5,093 nucleotides of DNA from Acidobacterium sp. (GTDB lineage Bacteria; Acidobacteriota; Terriglobia; Terriglobales; Acidobacteriaceae): positions 1 to 5,093 of the forward strand of contig PMAM01000077.1 of assembly GCA_003152595.1 (NCBI GenBank). The letters are read 5' to 3'. Position 1 is the stretch's first letter, and each line of letters starts with the position of its first letter. Below the pieces are notes generated by a model. That model made no database searches and was not told where the DNA came from. It saw only the letters and a list, made by a program, of their open reading frames with translations. This document shows positions 1-4,803 of this stretch, one piece after another. A program made the position numbers and the translations under genes.

Positions 1-2
1 AA

Positions 3-707
3 GCTTCCTACACCCTGATGCGTGATGCTCTCGCCGCCACCGGCCGCCCCATCGTCTTCAGCATCTGTGAGTGGGGCTCGAACAAGCCGTGGCTGTGGGC
101 TGGACCCGTCGGCAACCTCTGGCGCGCCACCGACGACATCCAGGACTGCTGGAATTGTAAAAAGCCCTGGGGCGGTAACGGCGTCGCCCAGATCATCGAG
201 CTGATGGGTGCGCCCGGCGTCGAGAGCTATGCCGGGCCCGGCCACTGGAACGATCCGGACATGCTCGAAGTGGGCAACGGCGGCATGACGACCGAAGAGT
301 ACCGCGCGCACTTCAGCATGTGGGCCATGTTCGCTGCCCCGCTGCTTGTGGGCACCGACGTTGCGAATATGTCGGCGGACACGAAATCCATCCTGCTGAA
401 TCGCGCCGTCATCGCCGTCGATCAGGATCCGCTCGGCGAAACGGGCCGCCGCGTGAAGAAGGATGGCGACATCGAGGTCTGGTCGCGACCGCTCGCCGAC
501 GGCAGCCGCGCCGTGACGCTGCTCAATCTCAGCGCGACTCCGGTTTCAACCGGTGTTGCGTGGACCGACATTGGCTACCCGGCTGCCCTGCGCGCCACCG
601 TCCGGGATCTCTGGTCCGACAAAGAGGTCACGGATCAGACCGACCACTATGCGGCGCAGGTAGCTCCGCATGGAGTCGTCATGGTCACGATCAAGCCCCA
701 TAACTGA
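3..707 (+). CDS. Alpha-galactosidase, glycoside hydrolase family 27 (C-terminal part, 5' truncated)
   Basis: This enzyme hydrolyses terminal alpha-galactosides with retention of configuration; family members are often secreted, but the N-terminus is outside the window. The open frame runs from the left edge with no start, giving 234 visible residues, numbered here from the codon at position 3. The second half of the GH27 barrel is clear. There is a TGRPI..S.CEWG strand near residues 13-25, then NLWRATDDIQDCW. In that stretch the Arg at 41 and Asp at 45 (codon 135-137) align with human alpha-galactosidase A Arg227 and the acid/base Asp231. AGPGHWNDPDML follows at 77-88 and VIAVDQDPLG at 136-145, with a C-terminal beta-sandwich domain from about 146 to the end. 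The nucleophile aspartate lies upstream of the window. No frameshift is seen. The next gene starts 291 bp downstream, so an operon is not indicated. Confidence 0.95.
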   Translation, partial: ASYTLMRDALAATGRPIVFSICEWGSNKPWLWAGPVGNLWRATDDIQDCWNCKKPWGGNGVAQIIELMGAPGVESYAGPGHWNDPDMLEVGNGGMTTEEYRAHFSMWAMFAAPLLVGTDVANMSADTKSILLNRAVIAVDQDPLGETGRRVKKDGDIEVWSRPLADGSRAVTLLNLSATPVSTGVAWTDIGYPAALRATVRDLWSDKEVTDQTDHYAAQVAPHGVVMVTIKPHN

Positions 708-779
708 GCGGCCATCGTGGTCATCGCGCACGTCGACCAGATGCAGAGCGCAGGTCTATCTGCTTCATTTGCCTGGGAG

Positions 780-799
780 GCGAGGGCAAAAGTCCTCGC
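780..799 (+). terminator. Weak hairpin, possible terminator of the galactosidase gene
   Basis: GCGAGG (780-785) and CCTCGC (794-799) form a perfect 6-bp stem around an 8-base loop, about 70 bases after the galactosidase stop. No run of T follows, so a Rho-independent terminator is only a possibility. Confidence 0.2.
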
Positions 800-840
800 T
801 CGACTTGCAGAGCCTCGGACTCGCGATACGAGCTCCGGGT

Positions 841-900
841 GCGCAGTAACCATGGCCCGTTTCCCAAATAGTCTCCGTTTCATTACCCATTGGGAATGGT
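841..900 (+). repeat. Duplicated pilin leader, copy 1
   Basis: This block begins with GCGCAGTAAC 158 bases upstream of the first pilin ATG. It matches the block at 1425-1484, which lies 157 bases upstream of the second pilin ATG. Shared pieces in order are GCGCAGTAAC, CATGG, CCGTTTCC, TTCATTAC and TGG(G)AAT, with small indels between them. Conservation of position and content suggests a shared promoter, operator or 5' UTR element. Confidence 0.7.
861..896 (+). promoter_or_regulatory. Inverted repeat in pilin leader copy 1
   Basis: TTCCCAA (861-867) is perfectly complementary to TTGGGAA (890-896), with 22 bases between the arms. An inverted repeat sits at the equivalent place in the second leader (1447-1481) although its bases differ. 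It could be a dimeric protein-binding site or an RNA stem. Which one cannot be told from two copies. Confidence 0.4.
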
Positions 901-998
901 TTTCGCCTGCTTTTCCCGGCAGAATCAACAACATAAAACTCGGCGCTTGCGGAATCCCCAAACTTCTCTAGGCGCAGTCAGCCGAGGACAAAAATCAA

Positions 999-1166
999 AT
1001 GATCCGTGCCACGCAGCGGTTGAACACACTTCTGTACAAGCAGCACGTGGATTATGTCGAGTATGTCCTGCTGCTTTTGGTTCTCGTCTTCGGAGCCGTC
1101 GCGACCGGACAGGCGCTGACCCACCAGATCGGGAGCGAATTCAACCACATCACAAACGGGTTCTGA
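999..1166 (+). CDS. Divergent Flp-type pilin-like small protein (55 aa)
   Basis: This short protein has a charged/polar N-terminus, an EY pair at residues 21-22 and a hydrophobic helix at about 23-37. It ends LTHQIGSEFNHITNGF, which closely matches the C-terminus of the canonical Flp pilin at 1582-1752 (LTHSIGNEFNMITNKF). The shared ends and central EY...L...VL...AVA pattern make it a tandem paralogue. GAGGA at 984-988 is a ribosome binding site ten bases before the ATG. Flp prepilins are cleaved by a TadV-type peptidase after a Gly five residues before the Glu of the EY motif. Here that residue is His16, so normal processing is doubtful. It may be a diverged minor pilin, an unprocessed membrane peptide or a decaying copy. 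No tad assembly genes are in the window. Confidence 0.7.
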   Translation: MIRATQRLNTLLYKQHVDYVEYVLLLLVLVFGAVATGQALTHQIGSEFNHITNGF

Positions 1167-1424
1167 TCCCGCCTCTCACTCCCTGGGTCGAATCTCATCC
1201 AGAAGCACGCGCGCGATTGCGCACCCGTATCCCATCGTCTTGCCGCGTCAGTCCCGGCCTCGAAGCCGACGAGTCGCTACCGCCGGCGGAAACCGTCATT
1301 CTCCCGGAATGCCGTCGTTGCCGGCTGACGCATGGGTCTCCGCCGGCGCTGATTCCCCGTCCGGACGCTGTTCGTCCCTGCAGTTCCACCTCGGTAATCC
1401 CCCGCACGGGTCACGCCAGAGCCA

Positions 1425-1484
1425 GCGCAGTAACGGCATGGGCCGTTTCCAATTGATGCCCTCTTCATTACGCAAATGGAATTG
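1425..1484 (+). repeat. Duplicated pilin leader, copy 2
   Basis: This is the counterpart of the block at 841-900, again starting with GCGCAGTAAC and lying 157 bases upstream of the canonical pilin ATG. Offsets between copies are nearly constant: 584 at the leader start, 583 at the ATG and 586 at the stop. That indicates a tandem duplication of a unit of about 583 bp that includes both regulatory DNA and gene. Confidence 0.7.
1447..1481 (+). promoter_or_regulatory. Inverted repeat in pilin leader copy 2
   Basis: TTCCAATTG (1447-1455) and CAAATGGAA (1473-1481) pair at 8 of 9 positions, around a 17-base spacer. The primary sequence differs from copy 1, which has an extra C on the left and an extra G on the right, yet complementarity is kept. 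Both stems also have an A-A mismatch after the first run of pairs. Confidence 0.4.
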
Positions 1485-1581
1485 TTGCGGAAGGTTCCTG
1501 CGCGCACAATCGGTTCATTGAAGCCGACGCAGCGGTCCCCCAGTTGCAGGCCGTGCGGCGATTCACCCAGGAGAAAACCAG

Positions 1582-1752
1582 ATGAACCGTACGAAAGAGC
1601 TTATGAAGAGATTTCTGAATGACGAGTGCGGAGCCGATCTGATTGAGTACGCTCTCGTCGCCGCGGTCCTGGCCCTCAGCGCTGTCGCCGCTGAAAACTC
1701 GTTAACTCACTCCATCGGGAACGAGTTCAACATGATCACCAACAAATTCTGA
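1582..1752 (+). CDS. Flp family type IVb prepilin (56 aa)
   Basis: This is a structural subunit of Flp/Tad pili, thin fibres used in adhesion and surface colonisation. It has a short basic leader, then the type IVb processing site DECG|ADLIEY. The Gly at residue 17 is the expected -1 residue and Glu22-Tyr23 the conserved pair at +5/+6. A hydrophobic helix follows at about 24-38, with a short polar tail ending in Phe. The length is typical of Flp pilins. AGGAG at 1569-1573 lies eight bases before the ATG and supports this start. The gene is preceded by a conserved leader shared with the upstream paralogue at 999-1166. No TadA/B/C, secretin or prepilin peptidase gene is in view, so assembly genes must be elsewhere. 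The cysteine before the cleavage site is unusual, since many Flp pilins have Ser or Gln there. Confidence 0.88.
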   Translation: MNRTKELMKRFLNDECGADLIEYALVAAVLALSAVAAENSLTHSIGNEFNMITNKF

Positions 1753-1763
1753 TCGCGTCTCTC

Positions 1764-1797
1764 CTTGCTGTTTTGCTTGTCCTGCTTGCTGTTCTGC
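1764..1797 (+). repeat. Short direct repeat with 21-base period after the pilin gene
   Basis: CTTGCTGTTTTGC (1764-1776) recurs as CTTGCTGTTCTGC (1785-1797), 12 of 13 bases identical, just after the canonical pilin stop. The tract is pyrimidine- and T-rich. No function is evident. Confidence 0.4.
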
Positions 1798-1949
1798 CAC
1801 CGTTCTCCTATATCGCATCCGCCGGGTGGCGTTCCTCTTGCCGACCCCGCAAGAATCGCAATACCCGGCGGAAAACTTCACCTCCTCAGCGCCCAGTCAG
1901 GCATTGAGGCCGATTCGAATACTTCACTCACCCTCGGAGGGTTTCTGCC

Positions 1950-2042
1950 ATGCTTCTCATCGTTGCACTCGCAGGCACATCGCTCATCGTTGCATGCGGA
2001 GGGTTCGCTCTTCAGCTCGCTGACGCAGTCAAAGGCCGCTAA
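1950..2042 (+). CDS. Small hydrophobic peptide (30 aa), unknown function
   Basis: The reading frame encodes a 30-residue peptide, with a hydrophobic stretch from residue 2 to about 21 followed by the short charged tail ADAVKGR. The start is supported by a strong Shine-Dalgarno GGAGG at 1936-1940, nine bases before the ATG. A GC-rich hairpin begins six bases after the stop. The peptide could span the inner membrane once. IVAC at residues 13-16 resembles a lipobox, but there is no positive N-terminal charge and almost nothing would follow the cleavage site, so a lipoprotein is unlikely. It lies about 200 bp after the Flp pilin on the same strand and might belong to that locus. I recognise no family. 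Confidence rests on the ribosome binding site, composition and flanking hairpin. Confidence 0.45.
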   Translation: MLLIVALAGTSLIVACGGFALQLADAVKGR

Positions 2043-2048
2043 ACCGCG

Positions 2049-2068
2049 GGCCGGCGCGTGATCCGGCC
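2049..2068. terminator. GC-rich hairpin between convergent small gene and ribA
   Basis: GGCCGG (2049-2054) and CCGGCC (2063-2068) form a perfect 6-bp stem with an 8-base loop. It lies six bases after the 30-aa gene stop and about 57 bases past the ribA stop on the other strand. On the plus strand it is followed by GTGTTT, only a weak T-tract. Its position between convergent genes fits a bidirectional terminator. Confidence 0.35.
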
Positions 2069-2124
2069 GTGTTTCAAGAAGGACTCACCGATGTGGACAC
2101 GCGTCGCCAGCAGCCCAGGTTTGG

Positions 2125-2775
2125 CTAACGGATTGTCTCGTCCATCGACTCAAAAATGTGTCCCATTTTTTCCTGCTTTACGCGCAGGTACTGCTCAAAG
2201 CTATCCTGCGCGGGCACTTCCGCCGAGACGCGCTCGGCCACGCGAACCCCGGCTGACTCCAGCGCGGCCACTTTTTCGGGATTGTTCGTAATCAGACGCA
2301 CCGAGGTCACGCCCATGTGCCGCAGCATCGCGGCCGGCAGCTCGAACTCGCGGCAGTCCGCCTCGTATCCCAGCTTCAGATTCGCCTCCACCGTATCCAG
2401 TCCCTGATCCTGCAGCTCATAGGCGCGCAGCTTGGCCATCAGCCCGATGCCGCGTCCCTCCTGCTGCTCGTAAATCAGGATCCCGGCTCCTGCGTCGGCA
2501 ATCTTCTTTAGAGCCAGTTCCAGCTGCAGGCGGCAATCGCACCGCAGCGAGTGGAACACATCGCCGGTCAGGCACTGCGAGTGAATCCGCACCAGGGGTG
2601 GCGCAGCCTGGACGTCGCCCATCACCAGCGCCACAGCTTCTTCCTTTTCGGCCGTCTGTCCGCAACGCGCCGGATCGTCGTCGGCGTACACGCCCTCAAA
2701 GCCCAGAATGCGAAAATGCCCCCACCGCGTCGGAAAATCCGCATCCGCAACCTTGCGCACCGAAGCTATCGCCAT
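2125..2775 (-). CDS. ribA: GTP cyclohydrolase II (riboflavin biosynthesis)
   Basis: This cytoplasmic zinc enzyme opens the GTP ring, releasing formate and pyrophosphate, in the first committed step of riboflavin/FAD synthesis. The 216-residue protein matches a stand-alone RibA. The zinc ligands are Cys68, Cys79 and Cys81 in SQCLTGDVFHSLRCDC. YEQQEGRGIGL spans 102-112. Tyr119 (in LRAYELQ), Asp140 and Arg142 (in EADCREF) align with E. coli Tyr105, Asp126 and Arg128. LITNNPEKV is at 161-169. No RibB (DHBP synthase) domain is fused. A longer frame reaches a possible start at 2889, but its extra 38 residues are unlike the family, translate a heptamer repeat and overlap the divergent kinase. The internal ATG at 2775 is therefore preferred. 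A TATAAT lies six bases before that ATG, so the mRNA may be leaderless. The flanking genes are unrelated to riboflavin. Confidence 0.95.
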   Translation of the reverse strand: MAIASVRKVADADFPTRWGHFRILGFEGVYADDDPARCGQTAEKEEAVALVMGDVQAAPPLVRIHSQCLTGDVFHSLRCDCRLQLELALKKIADAGAGILIYEQQEGRGIGLMAKLRAYELQDQGLDTVEANLKLGYEADCREFELPAAMLRHMGVTSVRLITNNPEKVAALESAGVRVAERVSAEVPAQDSFEQYLRVKQEKMGHIFESMDETIR

Positions 2776-2781
2776 CCTTCG

Positions 2782-2787
2782 ATTATA
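2782..2787 (-). promoter_or_regulatory. Putative -10 box of a leaderless ribA transcript
   Basis: Read on the minus strand, a perfect TATAAT is followed by six bases and then the ribA ATG. Transcription would start at or beside the A of the start codon. The -35 region (around 2805-2810) has no good match to TTGACA. GAAGG directly abuts the ATG, too close to act as a ribosome binding site. Confidence 0.5.
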
Positions 2788-2813
2788 GAAGTCGCGCCCG
2801 AGTCGAGTGCTTT

Positions 2814-2848
2814 TTCTGAACGCTGAACGCTGTACGCTGTACGCTGTT
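2814..2848. repeat. Heptanucleotide tandem repeat tract, ribA/kinase intergenic
   Basis: Five consecutive 7-base units are visible on the plus strand: TTCTGAA, CGCTGAA, CGCTGTA, CGCTGTA, CGCTGTT. On the minus strand the core reads TACAGCG. The tract lies between the divergent ribA and kinase starts, ending four bases before the proposed kinase GTG. A related tract occurs at 4776-4803. Confidence 0.8.
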
Positions 2849-2851
2849 GTC

Positions 2852-4195
2852 GTGATCGATTCGCGCCTTATTCTCATCACCCTGCTCATTAAGCTGGGTG
2901 TGGCTGCGGCCGTCTCTTCGGCCCTGGGCAGATCGCGCGAATTTCAAAACCTCCTCTTCCGCGATGACCGCACAGTAGCGCAAACCCTTGGCCTCGTTGC
3001 CTTCATCTGCATCCCCCTCGGCCTCGGTGTCTGGGTCCGTGTCACCGTCCCCAACTTCTACGCTGCCGACATCTCCTTCGAGACCACGATCCTTCTCGGT
3101 ATCCTCATCGGTCCCGGCGCCGCTCTCATCGGCGCCACGGTCCTTTCTTTACCCGCCGTCCTCCACCGGGAATACCTCTCTCTGCCTTTCCTCCTTGCTG
3201 TCGCCATCACCGCCGGCATTTACGGCCGTTTCGTCGACAAGGAGGAAGTCTGGTCCTTCTCTCCGTTCGTCGATCTCAGCCTCTACCGCTGGGTCCGCCG
3301 CACGCTGCTTCGTCCGCGCATCGACCGCCAGATCCTTCTGCTCATCCTCATCGTCGCCATGGAGATCCTCCGCGAGTGGACCGCGCGCATGTCTCATCGA
3401 CTCTTTGCGCTCACCTCCGACAGCTGGCTCATCCGCCTCGCCGTCTGGACCTGCGCCGCCATGGTCGTCGGCATTCCTCTGAAAATCTGGAACGCCATCC
3501 GCATCGAGCAATCTCTCGAAGAGCAAAAACGTCTCCTCCTCGAAGCCCGCCTCGATGCTCTCCAGCGCCAGATCAATCCGCACTTCCTCTTTAACACCCT
3601 CAATTCCATCGCTTCGCTCGTCCGCTTCCGCCCGGAACAGGCGCGCGAACTGATCGTGAAGCTCGCCAACATTCTCCGCAAGATGCTCAACGAGCACGAT
3701 GCCTTCGTGCCGTTCCGCGACGAACTGGGAACCACCGACGACTATCTCTCCATCGAGATCGCCCGTTTTGGCGCAGAAAAGCTCTCCGTCGCAAGGGAAA
3801 TCGATCCCCAAACCCTGGAAATCCCGGTTCCCAGCATGCTGTTGCAGCCCCTGGTCGAGAACAGCATCAAGCACGGGCTCGAGCCGCGCATCGCCGGCGG
3901 CACCATCACCCTGCGCAGCCGCATGGAGCACGGCAAACTCATTATCGAAGTTGAAGACGATGGCGTCGGCATCGCTCCGGGCCGCGCCCACACCAGCGGC
4001 GTCCTTCAGGGCACCGGCATCGGCATGCGCAATGTTCGCGAGCGCCTCGAAGTCCTCTATGGCGGCGCCGCGCTGTTTGAAGTGATGAGCCGGCCCGGCC
4101 GCGGAACCCGGGTGACCCTTGCCTTTCCGGCCCAGATCCCCGGCTCCGACCATCCCGCCACCCGCGCCGCACTCGCGGTTGACCAAAGCCGCTGA
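2852..4195 (+). CDS. LytS/YpdA-type membrane sensor histidine kinase
   Basis: This is an integral-membrane kinase that autophosphorylates on His and passes phosphate to a response regulator, usually of the LytTR type. The 447-residue protein has about six hydrophobic segments (roughly 6-25, 45-64, 78-100, 111-127, 160-173, 193-212), resembling the 5TM-Lyt sensor region. A short charged helix (about 214-240) leads to QRQINPHFLFNTLNS, with phospho-acceptor His244 (His_kinase family, PF06580). The HATPase part shows LLQPLVENSIKHGL (Asn337), EDDGVGI (Asp370 in the G1 box) and GTGIGMRNVRERL (from 387). The frame is open to a GTG at 2807, but that start would include the heptamer repeat. GTG at 2852 puts the protein start just before the first membrane helix, though no clear ribosome binding site precedes it. 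No response regulator adjoins it, as ribA is divergent and the next gene convergent. The stimulus is unknown. Confidence 0.92.
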   Translation: MIDSRLILITLLIKLGVAAAVSSALGRSREFQNLLFRDDRTVAQTLGLVAFICIPLGLGVWVRVTVPNFYAADISFETTILLGILIGPGAALIGATVLSLPAVLHREYLSLPFLLAVAITAGIYGRFVDKEEVWSFSPFVDLSLYRWVRRTLLRPRIDRQILLLILIVAMEILREWTARMSHRLFALTSDSWLIRLAVWTCAAMVVGIPLKIWNAIRIEQSLEEQKRLLLEARLDALQRQINPHFLFNTLNSIASLVRFRPEQARELIVKLANILRKMLNEHDAFVPFRDELGTTDDYLSIEIARFGAEKLSVAREIDPQTLEIPVPSMLLQPLVENSIKHGLEPRIAGGTITLRSRMEHGKLIIEVEDDGVGIAPGRAHTSGVLQGTGIGMRNVRERLEVLYGGAALFEVMSRPGRGTRVTLAFPAQIPGSDHPATRAALAVDQSR

Positions 4196-4198
4196 TCG

Positions 4199-4230
4199 CG
4201 TCCGGCCGACAGACCGGGTTCGCCTGGACG
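4199..4230. terminator. Imperfect hairpin between convergent kinase and DinB-like genes
   Basis: CGTCCGG (4199-4205) pairs with CCTGGACG (4223-4230) with one bulged base, in the 36-base gap between the convergent genes. There is no T-tract. A bidirectional terminator role is inferred mainly from position. Confidence 0.25.
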
Positions 4231-4231
4231 G

Positions 4232-4717
4232 CTAGCCCTTCCAGGCTCCGAGGAGTCTCCGCAGCAGCACGATCTGTCCCAGGTGATAGCTCGTGTGCTG
4301 GCCCGCGATCAGCACTTCACGCAGCAATGTTTGACCCTCGCCTCACGGAATCGTGGCGTACAGATTCGACTCCGGGTCGCCGACCAGCTTCTCAAAGTCC
4401 GCAATGTCTTTCTTCACGGCGCGCACCGAAGCCTCCCATGCGGCGTCATTTTTCGGAGCGGCTTCTTTCGGCCAGTAGTCATCTGGCCACTTCATCGCGA
4501 CATAGTTCGGATTTGTCGAAAAATCCAGCAAATCATGCAGCGCGATCCGGATGTGCTCCAGTTCCTGCCAGGCGGAATGCTCAGCGCCCTTCGGCACCGC
4601 TCCGCGCGCGGCTACAGGGAAGTCATTCAGCACATCTTTGAATTCCGCATGCGCCTCACCGCCGCTCAGAAACTTCACCAGCTGCTCGCGCAGCGCGCGA
4701 TCCTCCGTCTTTGCCAT
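4232..4717 (-). pseudogene. DinB-like four-helix protein interrupted by an in-frame TGA
   Basis: The start at 4717 is supported by AGGAG (complement of 4725-4729) seven bases upstream. The first 124 residues, ending DPESNLYATIP, look like a DinB-superfamily protein of the DUF664/DUF1572 type. His55 in QELEHIRIALHDLL is a candidate first metal ligand. A TGA at 4343-4345 then stops the frame. The same frame, without any shift, continues for 36 residues, starting GEGQTLLREVL, with HTSYH (141-145 counting the stop as 125), then LGQIVLLRRLLGAW and TAG at 4232. This tail is typical of the family, where the HxxxH supplies two metal ligands, so the full product would be about 161 residues. The TGA probably reflects a nonsense change (for example TGG to TGA), a sequencing error or, less likely, readthrough. 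The biochemical role of this family is poorly defined. murA lies upstream on the same strand. Confidence 0.75.
4343..4345 (-). other. In-frame TGA within the DinB-like gene
   Basis: The codon order on the minus strand is CCG (Pro), TGA, GGC (Gly), GAG, GGT, CAA. Family-like sequence resumes immediately after TGA in the same frame. In related proteins as I recall them, this place is often Trp or His between IP and the G.GQT motif, so a single G-to-A change from TGG would explain it. Confidence 0.75.
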
Positions 4718-4775
4718 CGAAGCTCTCCTCTCGGGTTCAGATGTGCGACCCGGCGACGAAGGTTCGGCTCGCGAC

Positions 4776-4803
4776 CCTGTAACCTGTCACCTGTACCCTG
4801 GTT
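4776..4803. repeat. Heptanucleotide tandem repeat tract after murA
   Basis: Four 7-base units are visible on the plus strand: CCTGTAA, CCTGTCA, CCTGTAC and a degenerate CCTGGTT. On the minus strand the core reads (T/G)ACAGG. The tract directly abuts the murA stop codon at 4804-4806 and lies in the 86-bp gap before the DinB-like gene. It shares period and a CTGTA core with the tract at 2814-2848. Confidence 0.75.

Larger units (their letters stand above)
708..998. other. Intergenic region between the galactosidase and the first pilin-like gene
   Basis: I see no convincing gene in this 291-bp stretch. It holds a short GC-rich hairpin (780-799) and the first copy of the duplicated pilin leader (from 841). 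A Shine-Dalgarno-like GAGGA lies at 984-988, ten bases before the ATG at 999. Confidence 0.6.
1167..1581. other. 415-bp spacer between the two pilin genes
   Basis: No gene is supported here; the open frames lack ribosome binding sites and recognisable protein sequence. The first part resembles the DNA after the second pilin: TGATC.CG.CTCTC occurs at both stops, and CCGGCGGAAA occurs at 1283-1292 and 1865-1874. This fits an old tandem duplication. A short inverted repeat CCCG-CA-CGGG is at 1401-1410. The second leader copy begins at 1425. Confidence 0.55.

Noticed and set aside
1..6. AAGCTT (HindIII site) exactly at the left edge.
   Set aside because: It may reflect a clone end or how the window was cut. 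It has no biological meaning that can be supported here.
890..1456. A 188-codon plus-strand frame across the first pilin-like gene and spacer.
   Set aside because: It is in a different frame from the pilin-like gene. Its translation is rich in Arg, Pro and Ser, without domain character or a ribosome binding site.
890..1495. Possible sigma-54 (-24/-12) promoters in the pilin leaders.
   Set aside because: GG and GC dinucleotides occur in both leaders, but the spacing is 9 and 7 bases instead of the required 10, so the match fails in both copies.
1765..2061. A 98-codon plus-strand frame overlapping the 30-aa gene.
   Set aside because: It has no good ribosome binding site and a low-complexity Ser/Leu/His-rich translation. 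The 30-aa frame has much better start signals.
2807..2851. Upstream GTG start of the kinase at 2807.
   Set aside because: The extra 15 residues are mostly translated heptamer repeat, and no ribosome binding site precedes 2807. The internal GTG at 2852 begins just before the first membrane helix, though this choice is not certain.
2776..2889. Upstream extension of ribA to a start at 2889.
   Set aside because: The extra 38 residues do not resemble RibA, encode the heptamer repeat and overlap the divergent kinase. A TATAAT just before the ATG at 2775 supports the shorter form.
3149..4186. Long 345-codon open frame on the minus strand.
   Set aside because: It lies antisense to the clearly identified histidine kinase and its translation has no recognisable domain. 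It is a by-product of high-GC codon use.
4325..4345. Selenocysteine insertion at the TGA of the DinB-like gene.
   Set aside because: No convincing hairpin with a bacterial SECIS-like loop is apparent just after the codon, and I know of no selenoprotein in this family. A TGG-to-TGA change or a read error is simpler.
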